This document shows, one piece after another, positions 61,460 through 64,000 of a DNA stretch of 64,000 bases. The stretch's first letter is position 1; the number at the start of each line of letters is the position of its first letter. The stretch covers positions 52,405-116,404 of the forward strand of contig CAZMAV010000016.1 in NCBI GenBank assembly GCA_964564415.1, in the 5' to 3' direction. The notes beneath the pieces were generated by a model. It did no database searches. It was given only the letters and a program-made list of their open reading frames with translations, and had not been told where the DNA came from. Position numbers and translations under genes: made by a program. The stretch is from JALEFZ01 sp964564415 (lineage in GTDB: Bacteria; Bacteroidota; Bacteroidia; J057).

Positions 61460-62386
61460 ATGCAGCGCAGTAGGAAACAACACGTATGGAAACTCCCTCA
61501 TCCTTTCATTTTCAATACGGAAAGTATTGTTGTTCCGGGAGTACTCACTTTTGTTGTTATCTTTCTTTTGGCGCCTTTCAATTTTTCTAACTTTCCTGTC
61601 TACAGCCGACTTATCCATGCTTTAATCAGCGCTTCAATAGTTTCTTCCTCTATTTGGTGGGTGGTTTTAGGGATGCGGTATATATTTCCAGTCTGGACGA
61701 AACAGGAGGCTTGGACTGTAGGAAAAGAGATCGTGCTGTTTGTGCTGGTTGTTACTGTTATCGCAGTAAGCCACTTTGGATTATTTTTATTTCAAGATTC
61801 AAAGGAAACACCAACATTACTATTTCAGCAGGCTGTTTTGCGCACGGTTGCTATTAGCATTTTCCCCATTATTGGACTTGTACTTTTTGAGCAATACAAT
61901 CATCGCACAAAACAATTAAAAAGAGCCTTAGTGCTCAATAAGGCAATTCGGGCATTTCATTTTCAGAAAGAAAACGAAACAAACGCTACTAAGCCAGAGC
62001 AAGACCTGGTTTGGTTTTTGGGCGCAAACGGAAAGCCTGTCTGTCAACTCGACACAAAAAAGATTCAGTTTATCAAAGCAGAGGGAAATTATATTGAAGT
62101 GTATTACCTCAATGAGCTTTCGATATCCAAAAAGCAACTCATCCGAAATAAATTATCAGAGGTTGAAAAAAGTGTGAGCCGACCCCATTTTTGCCGCGTC
62201 CATCGGAGTTATATTGCCAATCTGAATCAGGTAGAGACCGTATCAGGGAATGCCCGGGATTTGGGATTGGCGATGAAGGAAAGTGCTGAACGCATACCTG
62301 TATCAAGAGCGATGGCAAGCAAGCTACTGAAGGAAATATCCAGCTTGTCCCATTCATCCCAAACCCCTCCCAATCGCCCCAAATAG
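61460..62386 (+). CDS. Membrane-anchored LytTR-domain transcription regulator
   Basis: 308-aa protein with four membrane helices (about residues 24-160: VVPGVLTFVVIFLLAPF, LIHALISASIVSSSIWWVV, EIVLFVLVVTVIAVSHFG, TVAISIFPIIGLVLFEQ), a linker, and a C-terminal LytTR DNA-binding domain (about 200-290: IQFIKAEGNYIEVYYL, FCRVHRSYIANLNQVETVSG, ERIPVSRAMASKLL). No receiver domain, so not a classical response regulator; signal may come through the membrane part. The adjacent barrel gene 66 bases downstream is the obvious candidate target. Local sequence is visibly more AT-rich than the genes before it. Confidence 0.85.
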   Translation: MQRSRKQHVWKLPHPFIFNTESIVVPGVLTFVVIFLLAPFNFSNFPVYSRLIHALISASIVSSSIWWVVLGMRYIFPVWTKQEAWTVGKEIVLFVLVVTVIAVSHFGLFLFQDSKETPTLLFQQAVLRTVAISIFPIIGLVLFEQYNHRTKQLKRALVLNKAIRAFHFQKENETNATKPEQDLVWFLGANGKPVCQLDTKKIQFIKAEGNYIEVYYLNELSISKKQLIRNKLSEVEKSVSRPHFCRVHRSYIANLNQVETVSGNARDLGLAMKESAERIPVSRAMASKLLKEISSLSHSSQTPPNRPK

Positions 62387-62452
62387 GGCTTTTCTTTTGT
62401 CAATTGTAAACCGAAACCAGATTTTTGCCCTCACAAATCAAACCGATTAACG

Positions 62453-63742
62453 ATGGCAAATAGGATTTTTATTCTTGTCTTGACCTTACTCAGTTCGTGC
62501 GTGGCATTTGCCCAAGTGTATAGCGAGCAAAAAACACAACACCGCTTTGCCCAGACTTACATTGGCCTGAACACGCAAATCATTCCTGCTTCAGGACGCT
62601 TATTTTTTCAAAACCAAGAGCACGAATTCCCAATGACTGCCCTTCCCCGATTTACAATTGGGGGACTACATTTTTGGGGGAAGCTCGATTTCAACGTTAA
62701 TTTTCCATTGGCTAATTTTAGTAGTACGAGTCTTTCGGGGGAATCAGAAATATACTTTACAACGGGTGCCGACCTCAGCGCGCGGTATTATCCTTGGCGT
62801 TTATTGGATGGGAAGCTCCGACCGTTTGCTGGGGTCTGTTTAAATCCAATGAAATTATCCTTGAAAAATGAAACGCAAGGTAGACGAGCAGAAGGTTTTG
62901 TCACCACTTCAATTTTAACAGGGCTTTCGTACACCTTCAAAGATTGGCGAATAAATACCGAGTGGATGTTTTTGCCTCAAAATGGTCGTGATTTTTATAG
63001 CAATACAACTGATAAACATCGGTTAGAACTGCCCAATTCTTATTTTTCAATAGGCTTGGTAAAGCATTTCGATTTCACACTGGACGAAGAAGCACCCAAG
63101 TTATCAGGCAAGACCAAGTCCCTTGAAGACAAACTTCTTGGAGAAGGTAAGCTCAATAGCTTTTCGATGGGCTTTGCACCAAGCGGCTCTTGGTTCCTCA
63201 AATCGCCCTCTTTTTCTGACGATTTAAGGTCTTTGGCGAGGCACAAGGGAAGTTTTAACCTAGAATACAGCCTTGGCTATCTGTTGCATAAGCAGAAATT
63301 CCACCTTGGTTTGACCTATCGTACTTACAGTCCAAATTCAGTGAGCTACGGGCTAGAGCACATTGTAAAAAGGGAAGCCCTTTCGCTCGAAGGATTTAAA
63401 TTTTTGGCGAATTACCACGGCTTTGTTCCTTTTGTGGGCTTGAGCCTGAGTGCCGAACGTTGGGCTACCGGACTATTTGAAAATGATGTTCAGCAAGGTG
63501 AAACCGCTAGGAGTCGGATTTTTTCACCCGGCATTATTTTCGGTTGGGATATTTCACCTTCTTCAATAGATACTTGGGTTTTGCGCACCAATTTACGCTA
63601 CTATCCCAATCAAAAAATCAATGACATCCAGGGTAAATCATCAAGGGTAGACCAGTTTGAATTCAATTTTATACAGTTCGTTTTCTACCCCAATCGGTGG
63701 TGGAATGTGCGACAGGCTAAAAAATCATTAAAATCATTATGA
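62453..63742 (+). CDS. Outer-membrane beta-barrel-like protein
   Basis: 429-aa protein with signal peptide MANRIFILVLTLLSSCVAFAQ and a long all-beta body: FAQTYIGLNTQIIPASG, RFTIGGLHFWGKLDFNVNF, ADLSARYYPWRLLDGKLRPF, TGLSYTFKDWRINTEWMF, KFHLGLTYRTYS, IIFGWDISPSS, LRTNLRYYPNQK. Aromatic-flanked strands suggest an outer-membrane porin or channel; no named family. Its 3' end runs directly into an ISAzo13-family remnant (stop at 63742). Likely cotranscribed with the LytTR regulator. Confidence 0.65.
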   Translation: MANRIFILVLTLLSSCVAFAQVYSEQKTQHRFAQTYIGLNTQIIPASGRLFFQNQEHEFPMTALPRFTIGGLHFWGKLDFNVNFPLANFSSTSLSGESEIYFTTGADLSARYYPWRLLDGKLRPFAGVCLNPMKLSLKNETQGRRAEGFVTTSILTGLSYTFKDWRINTEWMFLPQNGRDFYSNTTDKHRLELPNSYFSIGLVKHFDFTLDEEAPKLSGKTKSLEDKLLGEGKLNSFSMGFAPSGSWFLKSPSFSDDLRSLARHKGSFNLEYSLGYLLHKQKFHLGLTYRTYSPNSVSYGLEHIVKREALSLEGFKFLANYHGFVPFVGLSLSAERWATGLFENDVQQGETARSRIFSPGIIFGWDISPSSIDTWVLRTNLRYYPNQKINDIQGKSSRVDQFEFNFIQFVFYPNRWWNVRQAKKSLKSL

Positions 63743-63762
63743 GATTAAGTATTCACTTCTAC

Positions 63763-64000
63763 GATACTCAATTTCGTCTGACCAATGACCACGATTTTCG
63801 CTCCCATGCTGATGCCATTATGGTCCCACAAGGCCTCTATGATGCAGGCGATAATCATTGGATACCTGACCCTGGGCATCAGCAAAGATACCTCGGAGTT
63901 TGTCTGCGACAACCTCCAAAGCTGGTGGCAAAGCGACCTGCAGTTGAAATACCCCCATGCCGATTGGATGCTCATTCTCTGTGATGGGGGTGGGTCCAAC
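63763..64000 (+). pseudogene. ISAzo13-family transposase remnant, runs off window
   Basis: Begins inside the transposase with no own start: DTQFRLTNDHDFRS and VPQGLYDAGDNHW in one frame (family pattern: V.NDHDF ... PYGIYD...N.GWV), then a frameshift around 63868 to GISKDTSEFVCDNLQSWWQS, KYPHADWMLILCDGGGSN (family: DT.EF...SI..WW ... LLI.AD.GGSN). The sequence ends at the window edge, so how much of the 3' part survives is unknown. Inactive on this evidence. Confidence 0.7.

Overview
This 64 kb window comes from a free-living member of the Bacteroidota, most probably the Saprospiria/Cytophaga side of the phylum (lineage is inference). The evidence is two very large secreted proteins ending in the gliding-motility-associated C-terminal domain (type B cargo of the type IX secretion system), two proteins ending in the type A T9SS sorting domain, a Rho factor with a long Lys/Glu-rich N-terminal insert, weak or absent Shine-Dalgarno sequences, and promoter candidates of the Bacteroidota form TTG-N20-TAnnTTTG. 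It reads as ordinary chromosome: mostly housekeeping and envelope genes, no tRNA, rRNA, CRISPR or intact mobile element, but several decayed insertion sequences and a small dispersed repeat.

Layout. 0-8.7 kb: ABC ATPase, secreted TolB-like protein, outer-membrane barrels, rho, serS and a NYN/cold-shock protein. 8.7-19.2 kb: a divergent pair of giant adhesin-like T9SS cargo proteins (1451 and 1803 aa) with related N-termini. 19.3-23.3 kb: RibD-like reductase with an orphan McrB-type ATPase, a DUF2461 protein and rpoN. 23.6-26.1 kb: IS1595-family remnant, first copy of a 110-bp repeat, ligase-associated exonuclease, SRPBCC protein. 26.3-31 kb: 3-hydroxyanthranilate dioxygenase, T9SS-exported subtilisin, threonine synthase-like enzyme. 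31-36.6 kb: DUF5675 protein, a DUF7309/DUF6930-like protein, small unknown genes, an orphan minus-strand terminator, and a collapsed quinone-detoxification locus (dioxygenase joined to a nitroreductase tail). 36.7-43.8 kb: nth, DUF1460 amidase, and a minus-strand run ftsK - LolA-like - LolA-like - lipoprotein - TrpF-like. 44-48.6 kb: SemiSWEET, deoxyribosyltransferase-like protein, IS4-family remnant, SDR, second 110-bp repeat. 48.7-55.7 kb: small T9SS protein, ATP-dependent DNA ligase, murI, DUF6884 protein, aspS, dienoyl-CoA-reductase-like SDR. 55.8-64 kb: third 110-bp repeat, PfkB sugar kinase, methyltransferase, a uronate-isomerase homologue without its metal ligands, PepSY-like protein, thpR, then a membrane LytTR regulator with a barrel protein beside an ISAzo13-family remnant that runs off the window.

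I see no intact, obviously new multi-gene defence or mobile system. The most interesting signals are the dispersed 109-110 bp foldback repeat (three copies), terminator-like and cruciform structures in the leaders of rho and rpoN, the metal-ligand-free UxaC homologue, the collapsed dioxygenase/nitroreductase mosaic, the orphan McrB ATPase and the LytTR/barrel pair.
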